64,000 bases of DNA from NCBI RefSeq assembly GCF_007859275.1, contig NZ_VOHC01000033.1:62001-126000 (forward strand), written 5' to 3'. Every line of letters starts with the position of its first letter. Position 1 is the stretch's first letter. Below are positions 19,440 to 29,010 of this stretch, in pieces. This DNA is from Planomicrobium sp. CPCC 101079 (GTDB taxonomy: Bacteria > Bacillota > Bacilli > Bacillales_A > Planococcaceae). A program made the translations under genes and the position numbers. The notes under the pieces were generated by a model. The model was not told the DNA's origin and searched no databases. It was given only the letters and a program-made list of their open reading frames with translations.

Positions 19440-19471
19440 AGGACAACGTAATTAAGCGTTGTCCTTTTTGC
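19440..19471. terminator. Strong intrinsic hairpin
   Basis: AAGGACAACG and CGTTGTCCTT form a perfect ten-pair stem with TTTTTGC after it. It stands alone in the 620-base gap between the SIR2 gene and the replication genes and would insulate the two. Apart from these two hairpins I see nothing in the gap. Confidence 0.75.
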
Positions 19472-19813
19472 ATTTTCTAAAAATATCACATACCGCATTA
19501 AAATAGAATGAGCTAATTTAGGAACAATAGAGACTTATAAAAATATTTTTCTAATTAAGTAAAAAAAAAAATGAATAAAGGTTCAAAAGAGAATTTTTGA
19601 AGGTAAGATGTAGAACATAAAAAGCCTTGTTACCTTATTTTAAATGTTAACACTTCGTGAATAGTAGAGCCTCTAATGTAAAATGCTTTTCTGATTGAAG
19701 CAAGTTAATTTTTCTTACCAATATAATATATGAATTTTGTTAACAACAAAAAAAGATAAATGGAACTAAAAGCAAGCTTTTTATAAAAAATCTGAATGAA
19801 AAAGGAGAACAAG

Positions 19814-20812
19814 ATGGAAAATAAAATCCTTAAAAAAGGAAAAGGCAGATCAAGAATTGAGGTGAAACCAAGTGAAGTTGAGATGTTAATTATTCTTGAA
19901 AGGCAGCATCTACTATCAACCAGCCAATTATTTCGATACTACACAGAATTATGTTTTGGTAAAAGTCATTCTTATGCATTTAAAAATAGAATGAGAAAAT
20001 TTGAAGATTTTAAGCTCATTAAATCCGCTAAATTTGCGGAAGGATTTGATGGTGACAGGTTTAAGTATTACACATTGGGATCTGCGGGAATTGAACTATT
20101 GCAAGAAAAAGGACATTTATCGGATGACTATAACAAAAATAGAATGTACTCACATTTAAATAAGAAAAATGTCCAACATTTTCTCATGACCCAAGAAGTC
20201 GTTTTGAGAATTATGGCAGCCGGAATGGCTAGATTGTCTACATCTATGCATAAAACAAAAGGTCTATCGTTAAAAATGATTTCTTTATCACCTGCCGAAC
20301 ATCCTTACGAGAGATGGGTACCAAAAGCGAGTGGGACATTTAACAGAAATAACAAAGGAGCTGCACATGCAAGAGCAGCAAGCTATACGAGGAGTTCTAG
20401 TTCTAAAAGTGAAATGGGGTTTACCTCTACAATGATAAAACCCGACTGGATTATGAAAAGAACTTTTGAAGATACAAATAATACAAGAGTCATAAATATT
20501 GAGCTTGATACAGGAACAGAACAATGGCCACAAATAATAGATAAAATCTGGAGATACTGTTATGTTGCAGAGGAAAATAAAGATGCTTTTCATGTTGTGG
20601 CATTCGTAATGCCTGACGAAACCTATTCGTTGAGAAATAAGTATGGAGATAGAAGCCAAAGATTACAGAATATGAATATCAGTTTAAACAGTGACACAAA
20701 GCTTCAAGAAAGACTAAAAGAAGTTGGGTTAATAGTGGTTTTTGAATCTTTAAAAAATATTGGGTATTTACTTGCTAGCGCTTTAGAGCCAGAGATTTTT
20801 ATGGAAGATTAA
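19814..20812 (+). CDS. Replication-relaxation family protein
   Basis: A 332-residue protein with an N-terminal winged-helix region (ILERQHLLSTSQLFRYY, then a wing with YYTLGSAGIELL). The central and C-terminal part has DWIMKRTFED and NIELDTGTEQWPQI, a pattern typical of the replication-relaxation family of Gram-positive plasmids and integrative elements. These proteins act with a replication initiator. AAAGGAG precedes the ATG at 19814 better than it does the upstream in-frame Met. It heads a three-gene unit with the initiator-like and DnaC-like genes. That module would let the excised element replicate. No relaxase or conjugation gene is seen in the window. Confidence 0.75.
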   Translation: MENKILKKGKGRSRIEVKPSEVEMLIILERQHLLSTSQLFRYYTELCFGKSHSYAFKNRMRKFEDFKLIKSAKFAEGFDGDRFKYYTLGSAGIELLQEKGHLSDDYNKNRMYSHLNKKNVQHFLMTQEVVLRIMAAGMARLSTSMHKTKGLSLKMISLSPAEHPYERWVPKASGTFNRNNKGAAHARAASYTRSSSSKSEMGFTSTMIKPDWIMKRTFEDTNNTRVINIELDTGTEQWPQIIDKIWRYCYVAEENKDAFHVVAFVMPDETYSLRNKYGDRSQRLQNMNISLNSDTKLQERLKEVGLIVVFESLKNIGYLLASALEPEIFMED

Positions 20813-20835
20813 ATAAATCTTAATAATAACAAGGG

Positions 20836-20906
20836 AAATCCCCAATTTTTTTCTGCAAATAAGCCGCTTATTGCTGTTTAGACTTGCTGATTAGAATTGG
20901 GGATTT
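20836..20906. promoter_or_regulatory. Compound inverted repeat inside the replication operon
   Basis: AAATCCCCAATT at 20836-20847 pairs perfectly with AATTGGGGATTT at 20895-20906. Nested inside is a second stem (GCAAATAAGC at 20855-20864 against GCTTATTGC at 20866-20874, one bulge). The whole sits between the stop of the relaxation gene and the ribosome site of the next gene. It could be an attenuator, a terminator for gene one, or a single-strand or replication origin. Which of these is not decidable here. Confidence 0.55.
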
Positions 20907-20931
20907 TATGTATTAAAAAGGAGAGTTAATA

Positions 20932-21855
20932 ATGAAAAAGAATAATCCAAAGAGAGCCATTATTAAAGAGGAATTAGTAAAACTTACTGGTAACCATGCT
21001 TTAGCAATTACATTGAACCAGTTATTATATTGGTCTTTAAGAATTAAAGATAAAGATAAGTTCATTCGAGAAGAAGTAGAACAAGAAGATTGTATGGTGA
21101 AAAGCATAAAGTATGGCTGGATTTATAAAACATCTGAAGAACTATCTCAAGAAATTATGCTTGGGAGTCAAACTACGGTCAGAAGGTATTTAAAAGAACT
21201 GACTAAATGTGAATTTATCTTCGAAAGAAGAAACCCTAAATACCGATACGATAAAACTTATCAGTATCGAGTTAATTTAAACAAAATCAGAATGGAACTA
21301 AAAATATTGGGATATGAGTTGAATGATTTTAACCATTACTACAGTGATAAAGAACATATTAATAAGATGGATCAACAAAATGACCCTCCGTATAAGCAAA
21401 ATGAACATACGAGTAATGATTCTGTTTATATGGCAAATCAAAATGAAGCAGCAATACCAGAGATTACTTCAAAGAATACTTCAAAAAATATATCCATATT
21501 TTTAACTGATGAGGAGGATATCAGAAATAATAATGAAGAGGTTAATAAAATTGAAAAAATAACTAAATATTATTTAGAAAAAAGCAAGAAAATTCATCTC
21601 ACAAGTAAAGAAGAAGATGCAGTAAAAAAAGTGGCCCTTCTTGATCTGCCTTTTTCAAAGACAAAAGATTTATTTGATACATGCTATGAGAACTTTAAAG
21701 AAAAGCATGCAGGTAAATCAATACACTCTTTTATTTATCTCGCAAATTACGTGCTTAAAGAGTACCAGGGTACTAAATCAAATTTAGATGCAAATAAAAA
21801 ACAGGGGGTAAAAAAACGTGAAAGTTTTACAAGACGGACTAAACCAAATAATTGA
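20932..21855 (+). CDS. Replication initiator-like protein (DnaD/RepA type)
   Basis: A 307-residue protein. Residues 1-115 are a winged-helix region: LTGNHALAITLNQLLYWS, then YGWIYKTSEELSQEIM, then TTVRRYLKELTKCEFI. That architecture is common to initiators of Bacillales integrative elements and phages. A linker rich in Asn/Gln/Lys follows. The C-terminal part (ITKYYLEKSKKIHLTSKEED onward) resembles DnaB/DnaD helicase-loader helices. The basic tail KKRESFTRRTKPNN overlaps the start of the next gene by 38 bases. It probably binds the element's origin and hands over to the DnaC-like protein. AAGGAGAG precedes the ATG. Confidence 0.7.
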   Translation: MKKNNPKRAIIKEELVKLTGNHALAITLNQLLYWSLRIKDKDKFIREEVEQEDCMVKSIKYGWIYKTSEELSQEIMLGSQTTVRRYLKELTKCEFIFERRNPKYRYDKTYQYRVNLNKIRMELKILGYELNDFNHYYSDKEHINKMDQQNDPPYKQNEHTSNDSVYMANQNEAAIPEITSKNTSKNISIFLTDEEDIRNNNEEVNKIEKITKYYLEKSKKIHLTSKEEDAVKKVALLDLPFSKTKDLFDTCYENFKEKHAGKSIHSFIYLANYVLKEYQGTKSNLDANKKQGVKKRESFTRRTKPNN

Positions 21856-22663
21856 GAATCTACGAGAAACATATGGGGAAAGTGGACCAGGCGTATATAC
21901 TAAGCCGTCAAAAAAATGTGCTTATAATAGATGTGATGGTTCCGGCTTTATTCTATTTCTGGATGAAAATAAGAATTCAGCTATGCGAGAATGTAATTGT
22001 TTCAAGCAAAAGGAAGTAATCATTAAACTTAAATCGGCTAAAGTACCTGAGAAATTTTTGAACTGCACAGTAGCTGATTTTTCATTAGATTTATATGAGG
22101 AGGAAGAAAGAGAAGTAGCCAAATCTGCAAAACATATAGCTTCAAAGTTCGTTCAAAACTATGAAATGTGTAAGGAGCGAGGGAAAGGGCTTTATTTTTA
22201 CAGTCAAATAACCGGTAGTGGGAAAAGTAGATTGGCAATAAGTATAGGTAATGATTTGGTAAAGCGATTAAACATAAGTTTTTTATATATCCCTTCTTCG
22301 AATGCAATAGATGAACTTAAGGAAACTTTTGGCGACAAAAGTGAGCATACAATGTTACAAGTTTTAGATGTATACAAAAAAGTAGAACTGCTTATTATCG
22401 ACGACTTAGGAGTTGAAAATAACTCTGATTGGTCAGAGGGAATTTTTACACAAATATTGGAGGAGCGAATGAATAGTCGTAAATTAACGATAATTACTTC
22501 GAATATAAAAATTGAGGAATTATCGCATATATATAAGAGAGGAAGAATAAAAAGCAGAATCGATTACATGACTTTCCCAATCGACATGCCCGAGGAAGAT
22601 ATTCGTGAAAAGGAATCCATTCAAAAAAATAAAGATATTTTTAATGATTTATTTAATAATTAA
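21818..22663 (+). CDS. DnaC-like helicase-loader ATPase
   Basis: A 281-residue AAA+ protein of the DnaC/DnaI type that would load the replicative helicase at the element's origin. An N-terminal cysteine cluster (C-x4-C and, 25-30 residues on, CNC) may bind zinc. The Walker A loop reads ITGSGKS, Walker B LLIIDDLG, and sensor 1 IITSN. GTG at 21818 is the start, with AGGGGG upstream, and it overlaps the initiator gene by 38 bases, so translation is probably coupled. The C-terminal arginine-rich part (YKRGRIKSRID) matches the loader family. Confidence in the family is high. Confidence 0.85.
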   Translation: MKVLQDGLNQIIENLRETYGESGPGVYTKPSKKCAYNRCDGSGFILFLDENKNSAMRECNCFKQKEVIIKLKSAKVPEKFLNCTVADFSLDLYEEEEREVAKSAKHIASKFVQNYEMCKERGKGLYFYSQITGSGKSRLAISIGNDLVKRLNISFLYIPSSNAIDELKETFGDKSEHTMLQVLDVYKKVELLIIDDLGVENNSDWSEGIFTQILEERMNSRKLTIITSNIKIEELSHIYKRGRIKSRIDYMTFPIDMPEEDIREKESIQKNKDIFNDLFNN

Positions 22664-23142
22664 AATGGATTTAATTATTTCTAGTGTAGGATTAGTCAGC
22701 CATTTTCAATTTTTCTGCTTCTATAATTAAATCATTAGAGGCATCTCTAAAGTTTTAGTTGTTGTGAAAATTTAATTTTGGCTGCCACAGATTTTTTAAG
22801 TGAACAAATATATGCTTTATTAAAGTTTGCTTTAAGAATCGATTGTACTTAAGAGAATAACTTATTATATTATCAAAAAGGTGGCTCTCTTTACATTGGA
22901 AATAACCTATGTAAAGAGAGTCACCATTTTTTTAAGGTTAATAGGGACATTTATATAGCAGGAAAATGCCATCAGGAAACCTTGAAGCTCTGTTGAAAGT
23001 CGCCCTTAATAAGATGTATTTAGTAATAGAAGGTGGCTTAGTTTAGCTTTAAAAGACCCTCTCTGGTTTGTTCTTTCCGTGCATGCCTTGTCTTTTATGT
23101 TAGAATAATAATCCTGTGAATATTAATTAAGGAGTGGGAACA
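22664..23142. other. Intergenic region with one strong terminator
   Basis: GGTGGCTCTCTTTACAT at 22880-22896 pairs with ATGTAAAGAGAGTCACC at 22909-22925, followed by seven Ts. This is an excellent intrinsic terminator for the replication operon. The rest of the gap is AT-rich and shows no gene. Confidence 0.75.
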
Positions 23143-23568
23143 ATGCAGATTCAGCAACAATGGAGACAAGAAGACAGCGACTACATAAGAAAGAAGGTTA
23201 TCGAACATAACCTTAAAAACCTTCCTGACAAAGTAAAACATCCCGTGAAAAACGTAAGTTTTATCCTTAGAGATGAAGATGGAAATATTTTAGGTGGGAT
23301 AACCGGAACAATTTTTTGGTATCACCTACATATAGATTTTTTATGGGTTGATGAAGATTTGAGAGGAGAAGGTTATGGAGAAAAGCTATTACAGAGCATT
23401 GAGAAATTCGCTGTAGAAAATAAATGTAAGCTAATCCAACTAGATACTTTTAGTTTCCAAGCACCCAAATTCTATCAAAAGAACGGTTATGAAGTTGTTG
23501 GGATTATCGAAGATCATCCTATACAGGAGCATCAACAATACTATTTAATGAAAAGATTGACTTATTAA
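23143..23568 (+). CDS. GNAT family N-acetyltransferase
   Basis: A complete 141-residue acetyltransferase. AAGGAGTGGG lies before the ATG at 23143; an in-frame Met three codons upstream is less likely. The core is visible as [10 protein letters not shown] (strand 4), [19 protein letters not shown] (the acetyl-CoA loop, R-x-x-G-x-G) and [14 protein letters not shown] (C-terminal). It transfers acetyl groups from acetyl-CoA to an unknown amine. It is the only intact acetyltransferase in the left half of the island and stands alone. A dispersed 60-base repeat starts 13 bases after its stop. Confidence 0.88.
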   Translation: MQIQQQWRQEDSDYIRKKVIEHNLKNLPDKVKHPVKNVSFILRDEDGNILGGITGTIFWYHLHIDFLWVDEDLRGEGYGEKLLQSIEKFAVENKCKLIQLDTFSFQAPKFYQKNGYEVVGIIEDHPIQEHQQYYLMKRLTY

Positions 23569-23580
23569 ATGTCGATATTC

Positions 23581-23640
23581 AAGTTTACATTGTTACTTCT
23601 ACTGATATTTTGCAGTGATTTTAACTGATATCCTGCACCT
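23581..23640 (+). repeat. 60-base inverted repeat, left copy
   Basis: This stretch aligns without gaps to the reverse complement of 28541-28600, with roughly three quarters of bases the same. The best-conserved words are TGTTACTTCTACT and TGATTTTAA. The two copies face each other around the transporter, regulator and peptidase genes. Confidence 0.65.
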
Positions 23641-23710
23641 AAAGTGTATGTAGATAAACGAACGTTCGTAACAAGTTTTAGAACATTTAAGAATAGTTAT
23701 CTAAACAGAG

Positions 23711-23757
23711 AAAAAAGAAGCAAAAACAGAACCAATCTGCCTTTGCTTCTTTTTTTA
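23711..23757. terminator. Hairpin terminator of the transporter unit
   Basis: AAAGAAGCAAA and TTTGCTTCTTT pair around a short loop, with A-run and T-run flanks. It would stop the minus-strand regulator-transporter transcript as well as any transcript entering from the left. Confidence 0.75.
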
Positions 23758-23803
23758 GCTGGGAAGAGTAATTCAAATAAGAAACAATACACTTTTTAGA
23801 TTT

Positions 23804-25021
23804 TCAACTCTCATGTTTTTCTGGTATCAGGGTCTTTTTAGGTTGATAGGACGCAATCAAATAATATAAGCCGGGCAAGATAATGAGAGACCCGATTCCG
23901 ATATAGACATGCCGAATATTCAATGCTAGGAAGGGCAGCGAAGCGAATAGAATACCGAGTGGCATGGTGACCCGGAGGAAGAACAACCGGACAGCACTCA
24001 ATTGGGCCAGCCGATCCCTTGGGGCTTCCCGTTGGAAAATGGCGGCACTTTGGGCATTGAACAGAGGGAAGAGGATTCCGCCCATCAGTTCACACATCCA
24101 TGCCAATGGAACCGAGTGGACAAAGAACAGCAGTACAAAGGAAAAGCCACCTCCGATCAAACCGAAGTACATCGTTTGAGGGTTTTTCGGCAATTTGGTC
24201 AGCAGCAGCATCCCCAGCACATAACCGATTGGAAAAGCCCCTTTGAAAATACCATACTCTCATGTTTCACCTCCCAGTTCTCCCCGAATGAACGGAACAC
24301 TTAAAACGAGTGTTGCTCCCACTGCAAATTGGACGGTCGAAGATAGGAGCGTTAGTCGTAAGAGTTGCGGGTAACTGAAAAAACTCCGGTAGCCTTCTTT
24401 CAGTTCGGACCACCAGAACTTCTTGTTCCAAACTGCCGCCTTTTGCTTGCTGGATTGCGGGATACGTGAGAGTGCTAAGAAACTGATGAAGAACAAGAGG
24501 GACGAAATGCTATAAATCCACTGCATTGGCACCAGCAATAACAGGAGTGACGTGACACCGGGCGCAAGAAAGCCCATCAGCCGCAGTGTTCCATCTAGCA
24601 AGCCGTTGGCATCGGCCAGTTCTTCGTCAGTGCAGATTTCCGGTAACAGGGAAAAAGACAGGCTGGCGAAAATGGGCTGCAGCAGCCCCAGAATACATTG
24701 CAACACCACCAAACCGATGATGGTTCCGGTATCTGTTCCCATCCAGAATCCGACTAATGGCAACAGGTAAGCACCGGCTCGGATCAGTTGGATATTTTTC
24801 AGTACTTTTTCTTTGATGACATGGTTCAGAAACGGTGAACTGATGCCTTGCAGCACCAGCGAAGGAATAAAATAGACGAGCCAGAGGATGCCCATCCACT
24901 CCCGTGAACCGGTCAGTTCGTACAACAGCAACCCATTGATGATGGCACCGGCTGCACCGCCGAACTCCGAGACGATTTCCCCAATCCATAGCGAGTTAAA
25001 GGACTTGGAATACCTTTTCAT
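23804..25021 (-). pseudogene. MFS transporter with a single in-frame UGA
   Basis: Two open frames (24260-25021 and 23804-24257) are in the same phase and separated only by TGA at 24260-24262. Joined, they give about 405 residues with the usual twelve hydrophobic segments of a major facilitator permease. The N-terminal half contains LWIGEIVSEFGGAAGAII, and the C-terminal half AFPIGYVLGMLLL. The stop falls in the central region (GGET-stop-EYGIFKG), where TGG for Trp would fit. It is most likely a recent nonsense mutation and the protein is truncated after seven or so helices. It overlaps the upstream ArsR gene by four bases, so regulator and exporter form one unit. Confidence 0.75.
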
Positions 25022-26061
25022 AAGCCGGTTCCCATGTATCGAGCCAATTGACTGGAAAACGCTTCAAGTTTACCGGGATTGATTGAATAGATCCCTTTCT
25101 CCACCCGAATGAATTTCGCGGCTTTCAGCAAGGCAAGTTGGTGATGAAGTGTAGTTTTTGATGTGTTAAATTGACCACTCAATTCTTGAAGAGATAAGGG
25201 GTGCTTTTGAAGCTGGAACAGCAATTTCAATCGCAGTTCATCCCCTAATGCTTTATGACCGCGAATCAGCTCATTTGAAGGAACTCCCGGTTCAAGCAGA
25301 TGTTCTTCTTTGACCGGATAGAAGAAGAGCTTGGTGTCTGCGGTACGGATGGTCAGCACCCACGGACGATAGGAAACCTGCGGAATCAGTTTGACCGACC
25401 AAACCGAGGGTTCTGGCAGGTACTCGACACCGTCCGTTACCCGTTCAATATCGGCTACCGGATTTTGGGCATCCAGTTGGCGGTGCTGTTTCTGTTCAAA
25501 AGCCAATGCCTGGAGCCATTTTTCCCATTCTTCTTTCTGTGAGATCCAATCCTCCCATTCGGTTAAGACCTGAATCATCATTTCACTTATTTCATATTGT
25601 GATAGCAAAAGAAGCTGGTGAACATACCCTTCTAAATAGTCATGTCCTTTGAATAGATCGGCATATTTCCCCCATACTTCCGGATAGCCAGGTTGTCTGA
25701 CTGCTTCCATTCTTAGCGACTCCGATTGACGATTGTGATAAGGCAGAAGCCAGTCGTAGAAATCCATCGTTGAAGCATTGGAGAGTGAATTCGAAAATTC
25801 TTGAACAGAAGCTGTACTTAACTGATTCTGTAATAGAAGCATACCGTACCAAAGATTCGTTTCTTCAATCTCTTTTAACAGCTGGAGCAAAGAAGGAGGC
25901 ATTAAGCTTTCGTTGGCTGCCCATTCTTCATCCAGTTCAAATGTATGACGCAACTGATTATGTGTATAACCTGCAATCCCGAGTATCAATTCCCAAACCG
26001 GAGATTGTTCCACTTCTAACTGAATAGTTTCGATAGGGGCAGCTGAATTTAAAATTTTCAA
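25018..26061 (-). CDS. ArsR-type winged-helix regulator with long N-terminal domain
   Basis: A 347-residue protein. The C-terminal 85 residues form an ArsR winged helix (GHKALGDELRLKLLFQLQ, LSLQELSGQFNTSKTTLHHQLALLKAAKFI). The first 250 residues are helical, Trp- and Gln-rich and resemble the ligand part of DUF5937-type ArsR regulators. It probably represses the MFS transporter gene that it overlaps by four bases, responding to the transporter's substrate. AGGAGG lies before the start. The gene is divergent from the M3 peptidase gene, with about 490 bases between them. Confidence 0.8.
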   Translation of the reverse strand: MKILNSAAPIETIQLEVEQSPVWELILGIAGYTHNQLRHTFELDEEWAANESLMPPSLLQLLKEIEETNLWYGMLLLQNQLSTASVQEFSNSLSNASTMDFYDWLLPYHNRQSESLRMEAVRQPGYPEVWGKYADLFKGHDYLEGYVHQLLLLSQYEISEMMIQVLTEWEDWISQKEEWEKWLQALAFEQKQHRQLDAQNPVADIERVTDGVEYLPEPSVWSVKLIPQVSYRPWVLTIRTADTKLFFYPVKEEHLLEPGVPSNELIRGHKALGDELRLKLLFQLQKHPLSLQELSGQFNTSKTTLHHQLALLKAAKFIRVEKGIYSINPGKLEAFSSQLARYMGTGL

Positions 26062-26554
26062 AGAAATTCCTCCTAAGTATATTTTATATTATTCTATATT
26101 AATTGAATTTATTATTCAATAATATTTGAATAAGGAATTTGATAAAAAGCTCATAAAAAAATTTTAATAGTGGATTTCAATATCATTTTTAAAATGGTTT
26201 ACGTATTTAGATTCATTACAAAAATTAACCCCACCTTATTATTGTTTATTTCTATAATTCAAATTCGACTACTGGTAGTTTAATATTGCATTCAATTTTA
26301 TTTAATCGATAGTGAATAGAATCTATCATCTATGTTCCAAAACTCGTCATATTCTGCACACATTATCGGTTGATTTGAAAAGGATCTTTTTTGAGGTGTT
26401 TCGTGTCATAAAAATCAGTACATTATTCTCTATTTATTATCCATAGCTTTTTTATCTAATAAGTTTTTAAATTATTTCGACTTCACTTACATCTTCAGAT
26501 AAAATAAAGAGGAACATATGTTTCTATAGTGTGGAAATATTAGGAGGAGTTTTA
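26062..26554. other. Divergent promoter region, AT-rich
   Basis: This 490-base gap separates the divergently read regulator and peptidase genes and must hold both promoters. I see AT-rich tracts (TATTTTATATTATTCTATATT near 26077, which could hold a -10 box) but no motif that I can assign firmly and no further gene. Confidence 0.35.
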
Positions 26555-28372
26555 TTGAATAAAGAAGTTTATTTAGAAAATTGGAATTTAGACAGCATAT
26601 TTGAAGGTGGCTCCGATTCTCCTGTACTTATTAAATTAATTGAACAGACGAAAATCGAAATAAAAGAGATTGCTCGTAAGGTAGATGCCCTACAGGTATC
26701 AAACGAACAGTTAGGTGAGAAGATTCTTGGTAGCCTTCTAAAGGATATGGGGAAAATTCAAACAGCACTGTCACAAATGACATCATTTGCTTCCTGTTTG
26801 CTCGCGGAGCATCCCGATAACAAAAAAGTGGTATTCCTCCAAGGGCAGACTTCTGTTGTGAACAACGAATACATAACTGTTCTTCAGCGTTTTCAAAAAC
26901 TACTTTCACAACTGGATCAAACGCCTTGGACTAACCTGCTGGAAACAGAGAGCTTAAAGGAATATCGTTTTATCTTAAATGAATGGCGACAAAAAGCCGA
27001 TTCAAAACTATCCAGTGAAGCAGAAAAGCTGATTTCCGATTTGATGTATGATGGGTACCATGGGTGGAACGATTTATATCGCTCTATCCTGAATAACCTC
27101 AAAGTATCTATAGATATGAACGGAACCAAAAAAGAACTTTCTGTTGGCCAAGCCAATAATTTGCGTTTCCATGTAGATCAACAGGTGCGTGAAGAAGCTT
27201 TCAAGGCGTTGGAACAGTTGTGGACAGCGCAGGAAGACATCATGGCAAGGATATTAAATCATATAACCGGCTTCCGGATACAGGTAAATCAAAAGCGAGG
27301 AACCATAAACTGCTTGGAACAACCGCTAAAAGACAACCGAATGAAAGAAGAAACATTACAGACGATGTGGCAAGTCGTTACCAGACACAAGCAATCGTTT
27401 GCTGATTACTTAGACCACAAGGCGAAATTGTCTGGGAATAACGAAATGCCCTCTTATGACTTTTGGGCGCCGTTTAAGGCAAGTAAAACATCAATCCCTT
27501 ATCCCGAAGCTGCTGATTTTATTCTGCAGCAGTTTCAGCAATCTGGACCTGAATTGGAGAACTTTGCCCGTACGGCATTCGAAGAGGGATGGGTCGAAGC
27601 CGAAAGCAGACCTAGGAAATCGGCTATTGCTATTTGTGCCGGTTTTCCTCTTACGGGTGAATCCAGAGTCTTTTTAACCTATGAAGGGACCATGACCAAT
27701 CTTTTGACGCTAACGCATGAACTAGGACACGCCTTTCATAACCATGCCATGAAACCAGTAAATCCACTTAACCGAAAATATGGCATGACCACAGCTGAAA
27801 CGGCTTCTACTTTCGCTGAAATGATCGTGTTAGATGCAGCAATTAATCAGGCAGAAAATACAGAAGAGAAACTCTTTCTTTTGGACGAGAAAATCAAGCG
27901 CAGTGCTATGAACTTTATGAACCTCCATGCTCGATTTCTTTTTGAAGAAAGACTATACGAGGAACGAAAAAACGGGATGGTAGCTGCAGAACGTTTAAAT
28001 GAAATGATGCGTGATGCCTTGGCCGAAGGGTATGGCGGTTCCATGAGCCATCTGCCTATCCATTCCTGGATTTCAACTCCGCATTTCTATATTACCTCTT
28101 CTCCGTTCTACAACTTTCCGTATACATTCGGCTATCTGTTTTCAGTCAGTATTTATGCCAAAGCGAAAGAAGAAGGAAAAGAATTTGAACAGAGTTACCT
28201 GTCACTGCTTCGGGATAGCGGAAGTATGACAGTAGAAGAATTGGCCATGAAACACTTAGGAGAAGATATTACGCAAGAGAGCTTTTGGGAAAAAGGAATG
28301 GCGCTTTGTGTCAATGATGTAGAAGAATTCATTAGACTTTCTTCGGTTGATCTAGTCAATCAAATCAATTAA
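26555..28372 (+). CDS. pepF: M3 family oligoendopeptidase (PepF-like)
   Basis: A 605-residue zinc metallopeptidase that cleaves short peptides in the cytoplasm. The HExxH motif is in LTHELGHAFHNH. The third metal ligand lies in the following helix (TTAETASTFAEMI, matching the family's ETAS-x-F-x-E). The helical N-terminal lobe covers the first 200 residues, and the C-terminal lobe has the HSWISTPHFYITSSPFYNFPY region typical of PepF. I chose TTG 26555 because TAGGAGGAG lies a few bases before it. The frame stays open upstream to 26531. A terminator follows. Length matches the family (about 600). Confidence 0.93.
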   Translation: MNKEVYLENWNLDSIFEGGSDSPVLIKLIEQTKIEIKEIARKVDALQVSNEQLGEKILGSLLKDMGKIQTALSQMTSFASCLLAEHPDNKKVVFLQGQTSVVNNEYITVLQRFQKLLSQLDQTPWTNLLETESLKEYRFILNEWRQKADSKLSSEAEKLISDLMYDGYHGWNDLYRSILNNLKVSIDMNGTKKELSVGQANNLRFHVDQQVREEAFKALEQLWTAQEDIMARILNHITGFRIQVNQKRGTINCLEQPLKDNRMKEETLQTMWQVVTRHKQSFADYLDHKAKLSGNNEMPSYDFWAPFKASKTSIPYPEAADFILQQFQQSGPELENFARTAFEEGWVEAESRPRKSAIAICAGFPLTGESRVFLTYEGTMTNLLTLTHELGHAFHNHAMKPVNPLNRKYGMTTAETASTFAEMIVLDAAINQAENTEEKLFLLDEKIKRSAMNFMNLHARFLFEERLYEERKNGMVAAERLNEMMRDALAEGYGGSMSHLPIHSWISTPHFYITSSPFYNFPYTFGYLFSVSIYAKAKEEGKEFEQSYLSLLRDSGSMTVEELAMKHLGEDITQESFWEKGMALCVNDVEEFIRLSSVDLVNQIN

Positions 28373-28443
28373 TAGGTACAGAGAATTTAGAGGAATTTAG
28401 CTTGAGTTCTTGCATAAAGGGATTTATAACTAGTTAATAATTA

Positions 28444-28481
28444 GAAGAGGAGAAGCACTTACATTAGCTTCTCCTCTTCTT
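28444..28481 (+). terminator. Terminator of the peptidase gene
   Basis: AGAAGAGGAGAAGC and GCTTCTCCTCTTCT form a 14-pair stem with a ten-base loop and a TTAATTTT tail, 70 bases past the peptidase stop. Confidence 0.8.
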
Positions 28482-28540
28482 AATTTTCCTCTATTCTTTG
28501 CATAATCAATTTTTAATACGTCATGTAATCGGCGAAATAT

Positions 28541-28600
28541 TAGTGCAAGAGAACGCTTAAAATCAGTGCAAATTATAAGTAGAAGTAACAGTTTACAAAC
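28541..28600 (-). repeat. 60-base inverted repeat, right copy
   Basis: Its reverse complement aligns without gaps to 23581-23640. The right copy includes TAGTGCAAG, AATCAGTGCAAA and AGTAGAAGTAAC. Together the copies enclose the 4.9 kb transporter-regulator-peptidase block. Confidence 0.65.
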
Positions 28601-29010
28601 CAATCATTTCTCTAATTTGTAACTCAACTTTCGATTGATAAGCAAAGCCCCATTAATTTTCTGACATTGCTATTTGTATATGTTAAGACTCTACCTATGA
28701 GCTGATTTTGCAGATCCATGCTGTAGAAGCAGTAATCGTTGTCTTCTCTTTTTGAAAGTGAGACATGGCGGCATGGGCATGCTGTAATAAGTCTGCATTG
28801 GAACTGCCAGGATCAGATATAAACTGATGCTTATGATGAGGGATAGGTTGATTTCGTATGATAAAACTTGGAAGAATTTTTGAAAACTTTCTAAATGCTA
28901 ATGGTGGTTAATGCGAAATTGATTTCGCTTGGATCCGAAAGGAAAATAACAAATTCATCTGTTTCGAGTTGATACATTAGTGTTTTCCATCCTTAGTATT
29001 CTTTAACCGT
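28601..29010. other. Intergenic region without visible gene
   Basis: I see no open frame of note, and no hairpin strong enough to report, before the iteron-like region begins. Confidence 0.35.
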
